A stretch of 36,906 nt of DNA from Pseudomonas fluorescens (GCF_018614775.1 NZ_JAGGOF010000097.1:98931-135836); one strand, 5' to 3'. Shown: positions 1 to 7,943, numbered from the stretch's first letter. A program made the numbers and translations. The notes: generated from the sequence alone by a model not told the origin.

Positions 1-14
1 GCCTGCTCGCGATG
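1..14. repeat. Truncated REP arm at window edge
   Basis: The first 14 bases match the inner half of the REP arm seen complete at 22961-22983, 23887-23909 and 30521-30543 (the GAGCC subtype). The rest of the element lies outside the window. Confidence 0.6.
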
Positions 15-51
15 GGGCCGGGGAAGCCATACAAAACACCCACCCAAAAGA

Positions 52-73
52 AAGCCCCTCTGGCGAGGGGCTT
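52..73 (-). terminator. Rho-independent terminator after flgE
   Basis: Perfect 9-bp stem (AAGCCCCTC / GAGGGGCTT) with a 4-nt loop. On the minus strand it is followed by a T-rich run (CTTTCTTTT). It lies about 30 nt past the flgE stop and marks the end of the flgBCDE transcript. Confidence 0.85.
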
Positions 74-102
74 CTTGTACAACCTTCAAGCAACCATCGA
101 CA

Positions 103-1419
103 TCACGCCATCTGAATGATGGTCTGCATGATAGTGCTCTGGGTGGAGATGGTCTTGGCGTTCGCCTGGTAGTTGCTCTGGGCCTTGATCAGCTCGACCA
201 GTTCATTGGTCAGGTTGACGTTGGACTCTTCCAGGGCGTTGGAGACGATCGAACCCAGGGTACCGGTGGTTGGAGCGTCGTAGCCCGGGATCCCCGACGA
301 GAAGGTTTCCTTCCAACTGGTGCCGCCTACCGGTTGCAGGCCTTGCTCGTTGGTGAAGCTGGCGAGGGCCAGTTGGCCGATCGGCTTGGTCTGGTTGTTG
401 CTGAAGTTGGCCAGCAGTACACCGGAGCCATCGATGGTCAGGTTGGTGATCTGACCGGTGGCGTAACCGTTCTGGGTCGGGATCGAACGCGCAGTGTCGG
501 CGTTGAATTGGGTGGTCTTGCCCATGGAGATCGTGATGGATGGCGCACTCGTGGCGCCGTTGGCAGCCCATACACCGTTGGTCACGGTGCCGGGAACCCA
601 ACCCGTCAGCACCAGATCGTTGTTGATGGTCGGCGCGGTGGCAGGCGGCACGGGTGGCGTGCTGACCTGAGTCAGTTTACCGCTCGAATCAAAGCTCATG
701 GTCGAGGAGATCGGCGCGGTCGCACCCGTGGTGGTAGGCAAGCTACCGTCCAGGTTGCGGCCGTCGATCAAGGTATAAACGTTCCAGGTGTTGCCAGCCG
801 TCTTGACCATGTACTGGTCCATGGAATGCTGGTTGCCCTGGGTGTCATAGACCGGGGTGGTGAATTGCTTGGTGAAGGTGGAGGTATCGGTCGGGTTGAA
901 CGCCGCCGTGATCGCCGTCGCCGTCGAGTTCAGGTTGATGGTCGACGACACCAGGCTGGTGGCGCTCGGCGGCAGGTTGGAGGTGTCGATACGCAGGTCG
1001 GTCAGGATCCCGTTCTGGATCTTGCCGTTCGCATCCACGCCGTAGCCTTGCAACTTCGAAGTGCCATCGCTGTTGGTGATATAGCCTTCCTTGTCGGTCT
1101 TGAACGTACCGGCACGGGTGTAGCTCAGGGAACCGTCGTTGCTCAGGACGAAGAAGCCCTGGCCCTGGATGCCCATGTCCAGCACGTTGCCGGTGTTGTT
1201 GACGTCACCCTGGCCGAACTGCTGGGAAACGTTGGACAGGCGCACGCCGTTGCCGACGGTCTTGCTGCCCGAGCCCAGCTTGGTGGCCGAGTAGACGTCT
1301 TCGAATTCCGCGCGGGACGATTTGAAACCGGTGGTCGCCACGTTGGCGATGTTGTTACCGGTGACGTCCAGCTGCTTATTGGCTGCATAGAGACCGCTAA
1401 GGCCGATGTTGAAAGACAT
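103..1419 (-). CDS. flgE: Flagellar hook protein FlgE
   Basis: FlgE polymerises outside the cell into the curved hook joining rod and filament. The 438-aa product starts with the flagellar rod/hook signature (SGLYAANKQLDVTGNNIAN, residues 8-26) and ends with the matching amphipathic C-terminal segment (VELIKAQSNYQANAKTIST, near residues 407-425). These two ends form the coiled-coil D0 domain. The middle is a variable Thr/Ser/Asn-rich hook domain. There is no signal peptide, as expected for a substrate of the flagellar type III export gate. The length is within the family range. The start has a clear AAGGAG ribosome site. It is last in flgBCDE, 30 nt after flgD, and is followed by a terminator. 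Confidence 0.97.
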   Translation of the reverse strand: MSFNIGLSGLYAANKQLDVTGNNIANVATTGFKSSRAEFEDVYSATKLGSGSKTVGNGVRLSNVSQQFGQGDVNNTGNVLDMGIQGQGFFVLSNDGSLSYTRAGTFKTDKEGYITNSDGTSKLQGYGVDANGKIQNGILTDLRIDTSNLPPSATSLVSSTINLNSTATAITAAFNPTDTSTFTKQFTTPVYDTQGNQHSMDQYMVKTAGNTWNVYTLIDGRNLDGSLPTTTGATAPISSTMSFDSSGKLTQVSTPPVPPATAPTINNDLVLTGWVPGTVTNGVWAANGATSAPSITISMGKTTQFNADTARSIPTQNGYATGQITNLTIDGSGVLLANFSNNQTKPIGQLALASFTNEQGLQPVGGTSWKETFSSGIPGYDAPTTGTLGSIVSNALEESNVNLTNELVELIKAQSNYQANAKTISTQSTIMQTIIQMA

Positions 1420-1449
1420 GTTTGACTCCTTTGCCGGGTTAGTCGGCTC

Positions 1450-2172
1450 TTACATACCAATAGTTTGTACTTTGGACAGGGCAATGCTGCCCAGCCCGGC
1501 CAGGTTGAGCATCAGCTCACCGCCCGTCTGGCTGATCGTCACGCTGCTGACCGTGGCCGGCAGGTTGGTGATCAGCGACGTGGGCTTGCCGTCGATGGCG
1601 GTCGTGGCTGCAAAGTTATACGTGCCCGAGGGGACCGTGGTGCCGGCGTCGCTCTTGCCATCCCAGATGAAAGCGGAATTGCCGGCCGCCTGGCTGCCCA
1701 GGTCAATGGTGCGCACGGTCTTGCCATCCTTATCGACGATCTTGACCGCGACCGAGGACACCGATGTCGGGACCACCACCGTGCCATTGAGGCTCTTGGA
1801 GGTGTCGACCACCGCCTTGTCGCCGGGGGCAATGACCGAACGTCCAACCAGCGACGAGGCCTGCAGGGCCTGGGACGAGTTGTAGTTGCCGGCGATGCCG
1901 CTCACGGTCGTGTTGAGGGTGGTGATGCCTTCCAGGCTGCTGAACTGCGCCAACTGGGCGACGAATTCACCGTTATCCTGGGGCTCGAGCGGGTTCTGGT
2001 TCTTCAGCTGGGTGACCAGCAATTGCAGGAACGCATCCTTGCCCAGCTCCTTCTTGCCCGTCGCGGCGCCCGTCAGCGACGAGAGACCATCGGTGGTGGT
2101 CGGCGTCTTGACCGAGGAGTTGGCCAGGATATCGTTGAGACTCAAACCACCGGTGCTGTTAGTAACGCTCAT
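1450..2172 (-). CDS. flgD: Hook cap / hook assembly scaffold FlgD
   Basis: FlgD caps the growing hook and guides FlgE assembly; it is absent from the finished flagellum. The 240-aa product carries the conserved N-terminal FlgD block (LQLLVTQLKNQNPLEPQDN, residues 49-67, then EFVAQLAQFSSLEGI). This is followed by an Ig-like/tudor-type beta domain containing a FlgD_Ig-like segment (FIWDGKSDAGTTVPSGTY). Preceded by an AGGGG ribosome site. It lies 15 nt after flgC and 30 nt before flgE, so the three are almost certainly cotranscribed. Confidence 0.96.
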   Translation of the reverse strand: MSVTNSTGGLSLNDILANSSVKTPTTTDGLSSLTGAATGKKELGKDAFLQLLVTQLKNQNPLEPQDNGEFVAQLAQFSSLEGITTLNTTVSGIAGNYNSSQALQASSLVGRSVIAPGDKAVVDTSKSLNGTVVVPTSVSSVAVKIVDKDGKTVRTIDLGSQAAGNSAFIWDGKSDAGTTVPSGTYNFAATTAIDGKPTSLITNLPATVSSVTISQTGGELMLNLAGLGSIALSKVQTIGM

Positions 2173-2187
2173 GTGACTCGCCCCTTA

Positions 2188-2631
2188 TCACTGACCGAGG
2201 GTCAGGACCTTCTGCATCATGGTTTTGGCGGTGTTCATCATTTCGGCGTTGGTCTGGAACGAACGACTGGCGGAAATCATGTCGGCCATTTCTTCGACAA
2301 CGTTGACGTTCGGGTAGTAGACATAACCCTTGGCGTCGGCGGCCGGATGGTTTGGCTCGTAACGTGCTTCGAGATTGCTCTGGTCTTCGACCACGCCCAG
2401 CACCTGTACACCCTGCCCTGCCGCGTCCTGTTGCTGGAACAGCGAGTCGCTGCCGCCGGACTGCCCCCCCTGGTACATGGTGGCGAATACCGGGTGGCGG
2501 GCACGGTAGGTCTGGTCGATGCTCGAAGAAACGGTCTCGGCGTTGGCGATGTTACTGGCGACGGTGTTCAGGCGAGTGGTCTGGGCACTCATGGCACTGC
2601 CGGCGATGTTGAAGACGCTCGCAATCGACAT
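2188..2631 (-). CDS. flgC: Flagellar proximal rod protein FlgC
   Basis: FlgC is one of the rod subunits of the flagellar drive shaft in the periplasm. The 147-aa product has the rod signature (MSAQTTRLNTVASNIANAET, residues 13-32) and a C-terminal helix (MADMISASRSFQTNAEMMNT) typical of FlgC. Its ribosome site (GGAGAG) overlaps the 3' end of flgB, whose stop codon lies only a few nt upstream, suggesting coupled translation. Length is normal for the family. Confidence 0.97.
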   Translation of the reverse strand: MSIASVFNIAGSAMSAQTTRLNTVASNIANAETVSSSIDQTYRARHPVFATMYQGGQSGGSDSLFQQQDAAGQGVQVLGVVEDQSNLEARYEPNHPAADAKGYVYYPNVNVVEEMADMISASRSFQTNAEMMNTAKTMMQKVLTLGQ

Positions 2632-2634
2632 GGC

Positions 2635-3042
2635 TTACTCTCCGCGCAGGGCTGATACCAGCCCTTTGAATTTACTGTTGAGCAGGGTGAGGCTGGCCTG
2701 GAAGTTCACGGAGTTTTCCGCGTAGTTGGACTGTTCCAGTTGAGCATCCACGGTGTTCTGGTCGATCGAGGGCTGCATCGGCGTGCGATACATCAGCGAC
2801 TCGTCGCCGTTGCCCAGGCCTTCGGCCTCGATATGACGGCTGTTGGTCATGTTCAGGGCGAAGCTGCCGTTCTTGGTCTTCTCGTTCTGCTCGGCGAGCA
2901 CTTTGGAAAAGTCCAGGTCCCGAGCCTTGTAGTTCGGGGTGTCGGCGTTGGCAATGTTGTTGGCCAGGACTTCGGCACGCTGGGCGCGGAAGCCCAGGGC
3001 CTGTTCATGGATACCGAGCGCTTTTTCGAAGCTGATGCTCAT
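2635..3042 (-). CDS. flgB: Flagellar proximal rod protein FlgB
   Basis: FlgB forms the base of the rod with FlgC, FlgF and FliE. The 135-aa product shows the rod signature (LANNIANADTPNYKARDLDF, residues 26-45) and the conserved FlgB C-terminal block (NSVNFQASLTLLNSKFKG). The frame stays open far upstream, but the start at 3042 is chosen because it gives the family's usual length, follows an AAAGG ribosome site, and lies 43 nt downstream of a sigma-54 promoter at 3085-3100. It is the first gene of flgBCDE. Confidence 0.96.
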   Translation of the reverse strand: MSISFEKALGIHEQALGFRAQRAEVLANNIANADTPNYKARDLDFSKVLAEQNEKTKNGSFALNMTNSRHIEAEGLGNGDESLMYRTPMQPSIDQNTVDAQLEQSNYAENSVNFQASLTLLNSKFKGLVSALRGE

Positions 3043-3084
3043 GGCGCAAACCTTTGGTGACCAGAATGTACGTGCAATGGCTAT

Positions 3085-3100
3085 AGCAAGCGTCATGCCA
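3085..3100 (-). promoter_or_regulatory. Sigma-54 promoter of flgBCDE
   Basis: On the minus strand the sequence reads TGGCATGACGCTTGCT. This fits the sigma-54 consensus TGGCAC-N5-TTGCW with one mismatch and correct GG/GC spacing. It sits 43 nt upstream of the flgB ATG. In Pseudomonas such promoters need an enhancer-binding activator; for flgB this is FleR or FleQ by family knowledge. Confidence 0.85.
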
Positions 3101-3136
3101 CTTTTCAAAACCCCATAAACCGGGGCTTTGCGGGCA

Positions 3137-3201
3137 GCGGCAAGGCGGCAATGCCAGAAAAGCGGCAATGGGTTTCCGCTTACCTGCCGCTTTTCTGCCG
3201 C
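3137..3201. promoter_or_regulatory. Candidate enhancer: GCGGCA repeats and 13-bp inverted repeat
   Basis: Five copies of GCGGCA lie here: three on the plus strand (3137, 3145, 3162) and two on the minus strand (TGCCGC at 3185 and 3196). Two of them sit inside a perfect 13-bp inverted repeat, CAGAAAAGCGGCA (3155-3167) and TGCCGCTTTTCTG (3185-3197), with a 17-nt spacer. The cluster is 37-101 bp upstream of the sigma-54 -24 element of flgB, where an activator such as FleR/FleQ would bind. The activator assignment is inference. Confidence 0.5.
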
Positions 3202-3227
3202 TCGAACGGGCTGAATAGCATTTCTTT

Positions 3228-3314
3228 GTGGGAGCGGGCTTGCTCGCGAAAGCGTAGTGTCAGCCGACATCAATGCCACTGTTGCATCGCATTCGCGAGC
3301 AAGCCCGCTCCCAC
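3228..3314. repeat. REP doublet (REPIN), GGGCTT subtype
   Basis: Two 23-nt arms in inverted orientation (3228-3250 and 3292-3314), starting GTGGGAGCGGGC and ending TGCTCGCGAA, separated by 41 nt. Each arm can form its own short hairpin, and the pair can form one long hairpin. It lies between the cheR terminator and the flgB control region. Confidence 0.9.
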
Positions 3315-3352
3315 AGGGGAATGTAGATGCCCAGAAGATAATCAACAGATAT

Positions 3353-3389
3353 AAAAAAACGGGAGCCTTTGAAGGACTCCCGTTTTTTT
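3353..3389 (-). terminator. Terminator after cheR (potentially bidirectional)
   Basis: A-tract, then CGGGAGCCTT / AAGGACTCCCG stem (single-base bulge) and a 7-T run, symmetric on both strands. On the minus strand it lies just past the cheR stop. Confidence 0.88.
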
Positions 3390-3404
3390 GACACCCCGAA
3401 CGAT

Positions 3405-4232
3405 TCACTTCGCCTGGTAGATGATCCCCGGACTGCACTGGACCATCTGGTAGTGGTCCGGCAAACCGTTCAACGCCTCCGAGGCGCCAAGGAACAGATA
3501 GCCGCCCGGTTTCAGCGTGCTGTGGATGCGCAACAGGATGTCCTTCTTCACTTCGGCGGAGAAGTAGATCAGCACGTTGCGGCAAAACACGATGTCGAAC
3601 TTGCCCAGGCTGGCGTAGCTGTCCAGCAGGTTGAACGAGCGGAACTCCACCCGGCTCTTGATTGGCGCCTTGATCATCCAGCGCCCAGGCCCTTTCGGAT
3701 CGAAGTAGCGTTGCAGGCGGTCAGGCGACAGGCCACGACCAATGGCCAGGCTGTCGTACTCACCGGTCTTGCAGTTATTGAGCATGGTCCCGGACAGGTC
3801 GGTGGCGACGATCTGCACCCCGCCCTTCAACTGGCCCATGTTGGTCCGCTCGAACTCATCGATGGACATCGACAGCGAATAGGGTTCCTGACCCGACGAA
3901 CAGGCCGCCGACCAGATACGCAGGCGCTGGCCCGGGCTGGCCTTGATGGCCGCCGGCAGCACTTTGTTCTTCAATACTTCGAACGGATACGTATCGCGAA
4001 ACCACAGGGTTTCGTTGGTGGTCATCGCATCCACCACCATCTCGCGCAAACCACTGCGCGGCTGGGTCTGGATACGCTGCACCAGTTCGCCCAACGACTT
4101 GAGGCCCTGCTGCTCCATCAATTTGTTGAGACGGCTCGACACCAGATATTGCTTGTTTTCACCAAGCAATATGCCACAGGCTTTTTCCAGGAAGACCCGG
4201 AACTGTTCGAAATCCAAATTACCCGTAGACAA
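3405..4232 (-). CDS. cheR: Chemotaxis protein methyltransferase CheR
   Basis: CheR transfers methyl groups from S-adenosylmethionine to glutamates of chemoreceptors for adaptation. From a TTG start at 4232 the product has 275 aa. An N-terminal helical CheR domain (DFEQFRVFLEKACGI) precedes the methyltransferase domain with its SAM-binding stretch (IWSAACSSGQEPYSL). Conserved NETLWFRD and FDIVFCRNVLIYF blocks follow. TTG is preferred over the longer upstream frame because a strong AGAGG site lies 7-8 nt before it and it gives the normal CheR N-terminus. It is 53 nt downstream of cheV on the same strand and is followed by a terminator. Confidence 0.93.
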   Translation of the reverse strand: MSTGNLDFEQFRVFLEKACGILLGENKQYLVSSRLNKLMEQQGLKSLGELVQRIQTQPRSGLREMVVDAMTTNETLWFRDTYPFEVLKNKVLPAAIKASPGQRLRIWSAACSSGQEPYSLSMSIDEFERTNMGQLKGGVQIVATDLSGTMLNNCKTGEYDSLAIGRGLSPDRLQRYFDPKGPGRWMIKAPIKSRVEFRSFNLLDSYASLGKFDIVFCRNVLIYFSAEVKKDILLRIHSTLKPGGYLFLGASEALNGLPDHYQMVQCSPGIIYQAK

Positions 4233-4285
4233 GATACCGCCTCTTTCATTGTGTTGACGTGCCGGGCGCACAATGCGCCCGACTT

Positions 4286-5212
4286 TTATTCTGCTGACTT
4301 GATTCGGTCGACCACCCGGGACGCCAGGTCATCGGGCCGGAACTTCGCCAGGAAATCGTCGGCCCCGACTTTCTTGACCATCGCCTGGTTGAAGACACCG
4401 GACAACGACGTGTGAAGGATGATATGCAATTTTTGCATACGCGGATCGTTGCGGATTTCCGACGTCAGGGTGTACCCGTCCATCTCCGGCATCTCGATGT
4501 CGGAGATCATCATCAGGAACTCCTCTTCCGGCTTCTTGCCCTCATCGACCAGGTTGCGCAGATAATCCAGCGCCTGCCGTCCATCGTTCAACGCCACCAC
4601 TTCGACGCCGATCGTTTGCAGACAGCGGGTCACCTGCTTGCGTGCCACCGACGAATCGTCGACGGTCAGCACCCGCAAGGAAACCGCTTTGTGCTGGGTT
4701 TCGGCATCCACGACGCCATGGGAAATCGTTTCCGTCGTCGGCGCCACTTCGGCGAGGATCTTCTCCACGTCGATGATTTCCACCAATTGGTTATCGACCC
4801 GGGTCACTGCCGTCAGGTAGTGATCGCGGCCGGTGCCCTTGGGCGGTGGATGGATCTCTTCCCAGTTCATGTTGACGATGCGCTCCACTGAACGCACCAG
4901 GAAACCCTGGGTCTTGGTGTTGTACTCGGTGATGATCACAAACGGATTGCTCTGATCCATCAACCGCCCCGAACCGGTCGCCATCGCCAGGTCGAGAATC
5001 GGGATGGTCGCGCCCCGAATGTTCGCTACACCACACACCACGGGACTGGACTTGGGCATCAGGGTCAGCTTGGGGCATTGCAGCACCTCGCGAACCTTGA
5101 ATACGTTGATCCCGTACAACTGCTTGCCATCCAGACGGAACAGCAACAGCTCCAGGCGATTCTGACCGACCAGCTGTGTACGCTGGTTTACCGAATCCAT
5201 TACTCCCGCCAT
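4286..5212 (-). CDS. cheV: Chemotaxis coupling protein CheV
   Basis: CheV is a CheW-like scaffold linking receptors and the CheA kinase, with a phosphorylatable receiver thought to tune adaptation. The 308-aa product has a CheW domain (about residues 15-160) followed by a REC domain (about 178-305). The REC acidic pair is D185/D186, the phosphoacceptor is D238 (MMISDIEMPEMDG) and the conserved Lys is K290. The ATG at 5212 follows a good AGGAG site at about 7 nt; the extra upstream codons in the open frame are not family-like. Divergent from flgA, cotranscribed with cheR. Confidence 0.95.
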   Translation of the reverse strand: MAGVMDSVNQRTQLVGQNRLELLLFRLDGKQLYGINVFKVREVLQCPKLTLMPKSSPVVCGVANIRGATIPILDLAMATGSGRLMDQSNPFVIITEYNTKTQGFLVRSVERIVNMNWEEIHPPPKGTGRDHYLTAVTRVDNQLVEIIDVEKILAEVAPTTETISHGVVDAETQHKAVSLRVLTVDDSSVARKQVTRCLQTIGVEVVALNDGRQALDYLRNLVDEGKKPEEEFLMMISDIEMPEMDGYTLTSEIRNDPRMQKLHIILHTSLSGVFNQAMVKKVGADDFLAKFRPDDLASRVVDRIKSAE

Positions 5213-5263
5213 GCCCTGACTCCTACCTAACGCTAATGGGTCCGACGCGCATTCATCACTAAA

Positions 5264-5279
5264 CGGCACGGGGCTTGCT
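5264..5279 (+). promoter_or_regulatory. Sigma-54 promoter of flgA
   Basis: CGGCACGGGGCTTGCT matches GGCAC-N5-TTGCW with correct -24/-12 spacing. The C of the -12 GC is base 5278, so transcription should begin near 5290, one nt before the flgA ATG at 5291. Confidence 0.75.
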
Positions 5280-5290
5280 ATTCAACCGGC

Positions 5291-6055
5291 ATGAATGCAC
5301 AAACGACATTTTCTCGACGCCTGACCACTCACTGCCGCCACTGGCTCGGTGCACTGTTGGCTGCCTGCCTGTTCACCACCGGCAACCCCGCCCTTGCGGA
5401 GGCTCCGGTTACCTTGCCTGATCTCCTTATCGGCGTCACTCAGGGCTTTCTTGAATTCACCGTAGAAGACTATCTGGCAACCAGTCAAACCGAAGGTCGC
5501 TATGAAATCGAAGTCAATCAGCTCGACCCGCGTCTGCGCATGCCGATGTGCGACAAGGAATTGACTGCTTCGCTGGAGAGCCCCGCCCGCCCCCTGGGTC
5601 GCGTCACGGTGAAGGTTCGTTGCGACAGTACGGCGCCGTGGACAGTGTTTGTGCCCGCCCAAGTGCATCTATTCCGTGAAATTGTCACCACCACCCGGCC
5701 GCTCAAGCGCTCCGGAATCGTCGAGCCCCAGGACGTCACGTTGCGGGAACGGGACGTCAGCGTGGTCACCCAGGGGTTCCTGACCTCGGTCGATCAGGCC
5801 ATCGGGCAGAAACTTGTCCGACCAATGGTCGCCGACCAGATCGTCACACTCGTCCATCTGGAGCAGGCAGAGGTCGTGCGCAAGGGCGATCAGGTGGTCA
5901 TCACCGCGCGCAGTGGCGGCGTGGCCGTCAGAATGCCGGGGGAAGCACTTTCCAATGGCGGCATGCTGGAACAGATCCGAGTGAAGAACCTCAACTCTCA
6001 GCGAGTGATCAAGGCGCAAGTAACAGCGCCGGGGCAGGTAGAGGTGGCCATGTAG
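5291..6055 (+). CDS. flgA: Flagellar P-ring chaperone FlgA
   Basis: FlgA is a periplasmic chaperone that helps FlgI assemble into the P-ring around the rod. The 254-aa product starts with a Sec signal peptide: a basic n-region with RR, a hydrophobic core (LGALLAACLF), and probable cleavage after ALAEA-like residues near 36-38. The C-terminal half contains the SAF/FlgA domain (TTRPLKRSGIVEPQDVTL, VRKGDQVVI, VKNLNSQRVIKAQV). No Shine-Dalgarno sequence is visible before the ATG, and a sigma-54 promoter would start transcription about 1 nt upstream, so the message may be leaderless. No convincing downstream start exists that would keep the signal peptide. Divergent from cheV. Confidence 0.94.
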   Translation: MNAQTTFSRRLTTHCRHWLGALLAACLFTTGNPALAEAPVTLPDLLIGVTQGFLEFTVEDYLATSQTEGRYEIEVNQLDPRLRMPMCDKELTASLESPARPLGRVTVKVRCDSTAPWTVFVPAQVHLFREIVTTTRPLKRSGIVEPQDVTLRERDVSVVTQGFLTSVDQAIGQKLVRPMVADQIVTLVHLEQAEVVRKGDQVVITARSGGVAVRMPGEALSNGGMLEQIRVKNLNSQRVIKAQVTAPGQVEVAM

Positions 6056-6110
6056 TGATCTGGCAGGACGGGTAGAAAGCTGGCGCTTGATCCCGGTGTT
6101 CCCTAGACTG

Positions 6111-6128
6111 TGCCTTTACGCAAAGGCA
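6111..6128 (+). other. Small hairpin between flgA and flgM
   Basis: Perfect 7-bp stem (TGCCTTT / AAAGGCA) with an ACGC loop, about 55 nt past the flgA stop. It has no T-run, so it is at best a weak terminator or mRNA-end stabiliser. Confidence 0.4.
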
Positions 6129-6165
6129 AGCGCGGACGTGCGCACGCTCATTGGATAATTGAGCC

Positions 6166-6192
6166 TAAAGTTTTTTCAGGGATAGCCGAAAA
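6166..6192 (+). promoter_or_regulatory. FliA (sigma-28) promoter of flgM
   Basis: TAAA, 15 nt, then GCCGAAAA, close to the sigma-28 consensus TAAA-N15-GCCGATAA. It lies 37 nt upstream of flgM. Sigma-28 control of the anti-sigma-28 gene gives negative feedback. Confidence 0.88.
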
Positions 6193-6228
6193 CATGGCAA
6201 GCGTCCAAATATCCAGAGGTTTTCTACC

Positions 6229-6537
6229 ATGGTCATCGACTTCAATCGTTTAAACAGCTCTTCACCGTTGACAGGCACTACGCGTACCAGCGCCAGCAAG
6301 GAAGCCGACAAATCCGCGCCGCAGTCTACTCCGGCCGAACACGTCAGCAATGGAGAGTCGGTTCACCTCAGCAATGAGGCTCAGCAGTTGCAGAAGGTCA
6401 CTGACAAGCTGCGCGATCAACCTGTCGTCGACAACGCCCGCGTGGCCGAGTTGAAAGCAGCTATCGCCGATGGCAGCTATAAAGTCGACAGCAACCGCGT
6501 AGCCAGCAAACTGCTCAACTTCGAAGCCCAGCGCTAG
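6229..6537 (+). CDS. flgM: Anti-sigma-28 factor FlgM
   Basis: FlgM binds and inhibits FliA until the hook is complete, then is exported through the flagellar channel. The 102-aa product is small, polar and Ser/Thr-rich at the N-terminus (the disordered export region). Its C-terminal helical sigma-binding segment (VDNARVAELKAAIADGSYKV, residues 69-88) includes the conserved core VAELKAAIADGSY. Ribosome site AGAGGT precedes the ATG. A FliA promoter sits directly upstream and flgN follows after 47 nt. Confidence 0.95.
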   Translation: MVIDFNRLNSSSPLTGTTRTSASKEADKSAPQSTPAEHVSNGESVHLSNEAQQLQKVTDKLRDQPVVDNARVAELKAAIADGSYKVDSNRVASKLLNFEAQR

Positions 6538-6584
6538 GCCGCCGCCTGCGCCAGGCTTTTGGACGCTAAGACCCAAGGCCAGCC

Positions 6585-7052
6585 ATGCACGACACGAATT
6601 TATTGCAACTGATCATCGATGACTTCGTTCCAGCACAACAATTGCTGGAGCTATTGCAGACCGAATCACTGGCCCTGCACGGTCGCGACATGCCCTTGCT
6701 GGAAAATATCCTGGCACGCAAACAGGCATTGATCATCTTGCTCGACCAGCATGGCCGCAAGCGCAGCGAGATCCTCGCCAGCCTCAACCTGCCCGCCAAC
6801 CAGGACGGCCTTGCGCAATTCGCCAGCCAGTCGCCGATCGGCGATCAATTGCTGTCTCAAAGCGAAGTGCTCAATGAGCTGCTTGCCCAGTGCCAGGCCG
6901 CCAACGTGCGCAATGGCCAGTCGATCCAGGTACAACAGGCCGCCACCGCCAATCAGTTGCGCATCCTCAACGGCGGTGAAATCCCTACCTTGTATGACGC
7001 TCGCGGTTCGACCGCCAAGATGGTCAAGCACCGCCCGCTCAGCCAGGCATGA
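6585..7052 (+). CDS. flgN: Flagellar export chaperone FlgN
   Basis: FlgN-family chaperones hold the hook-associated proteins FlgK and FlgL for type III export. The 155-aa product is mostly alpha-helical (LLQLIIDDFVPAQQLLELLQTESLALHGRD) with a heptad-like leucine pattern and no signal peptide. Sequence conservation in this family is low, so the call rests on the helical pattern, size and its place between flgM and flgZ. Confidence 0.88.
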   Translation: MHDTNLLQLIIDDFVPAQQLLELLQTESLALHGRDMPLLENILARKQALIILLDQHGRKRSEILASLNLPANQDGLAQFASQSPIGDQLLSQSEVLNELLAQCQAANVRNGQSIQVQQAATANQLRILNGGEIPTLYDARGSTAKMVKHRPLSQA

Positions 7053-7144
7053 AACGAACAATGCCGGCGCTCTATCAACGCGCGCTACATGCTGGCAAAA
7101 TGCTGGCCCTTCGTAGTCGTATTTTGCCTGGAGATTGACCTACC

Positions 7145-7891
7145 GTGTTCAATGCCTCAAACGCGGATGATGCTCCGCAACCGCCCAAGGTCCTTACCAC
7201 GCCCCTGGAAATCTCCGGCAACCTGCGCATGCTGCAAGAGAGCCACGATCCGCTGATCATCACCTTCCACGAGCGCACCCAGCGCTTCCAGAGCTATCTG
7301 GTGGATGTCGACCGCGAGAGCAATTCCATCGCTCTGGACGAAATGATCCCCCGCGATGGCGAGCGCTTCTTGCTGGCGGGGGAGCCGTTTCGTGTCGAAG
7401 GGTTTCATGATGGCGTGCGCATCGCCTGGGAAGGCAAGGGTCCGCTGACCATCTCCGAGACCGGCGACGGTCGTTGCTATCGCGGCGCGCTGCCCGACGA
7501 AGTGGTCTACCACCAACGTCGCAATGCCTTTCGCGCGGCCTTGAAGCTGGCGCAACTGGTGGACGTCGAACTGGGCGGCGACAAACTCAAGTCACCGGCA
7601 AGAGGCAAGCTGCTGGACATCTCCGCCACCGGTTGCAAGCTGCGCTTTGAAGGTGACATTACCGAACGCCTGCAATTGGGCCAGGTCTACGAGCGTTTCA
7701 TCGCCGCCCTGCCCTTCGGCAACATGACCGCGCCGGTCGAGTTGCGCTACCTGCACTTCGAAGAAAGGATCAACACCACCTTCGCCGGCGTGCGCTTCCA
7801 CAATATCAGCGGGCTGGTGCAGCGGCAGGTCGAGCGTTTCGTCTACCAGCTCCAGCGTGAAGCCCGTCGTTTCGACAAAGACGACCTTTGA
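7145..7891 (+). CDS. flgZ: c-di-GMP-binding flagellar brake protein (PilZ, YcgR/FlgZ)
   Basis: This protein binds cyclic di-GMP and slows or biases the flagellar motor. The 248-aa product has an N-terminal YcgR domain (about residues 20-115) and a C-terminal PilZ domain. Both c-di-GMP motifs are intact: RNAFR at 126-130 (RxxxR) and DISATG at 158-163 (D/NxSxxG). The start is GTG at 7145 with a GGAG about 10 nt upstream. It is third after flgM and flgN, 92 nt downstream of flgN. From memory, the same order occurs in P. aeruginosa. A strong terminator follows. Confidence 0.93.
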   Translation: MFNASNADDAPQPPKVLTTPLEISGNLRMLQESHDPLIITFHERTQRFQSYLVDVDRESNSIALDEMIPRDGERFLLAGEPFRVEGFHDGVRIAWEGKGPLTISETGDGRCYRGALPDEVVYHQRRNAFRAALKLAQLVDVELGGDKLKSPARGKLLDISATGCKLRFEGDITERLQLGQVYERFIAALPFGNMTAPVELRYLHFEERINTTFAGVRFHNISGLVQRQVERFVYQLQREARRFDKDDL

Positions 7892-7905
7892 TCTCGCTCC
7901 ATAAG

Positions 7906-7943
7906 AAAACGGGCAGTCCCTTGCGGCGACTGCCCGTTTTTTT
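7906..7943 (+). terminator. Terminator after flgZ (shared with the MFS gene)
   Basis: Stem AAAACGGGCAGTC / GACTGCCCGTTTT with a T-run on the plus strand and a matching A-run before the stem, so it can stop both converging transcripts. Confidence 0.9.

Noticed and set aside
3228..3314. REP doublets as CRISPR repeats
   Set aside because: Only two arms per locus, in inverted rather than direct order, with no spacer series or cas genes.
3043..3585. Extended N-terminus for FlgB
   Set aside because: It would run through the sigma-54 promoter, the REP doublet and the cheR terminator, and would hide the FlgB signature 180 residues inside.
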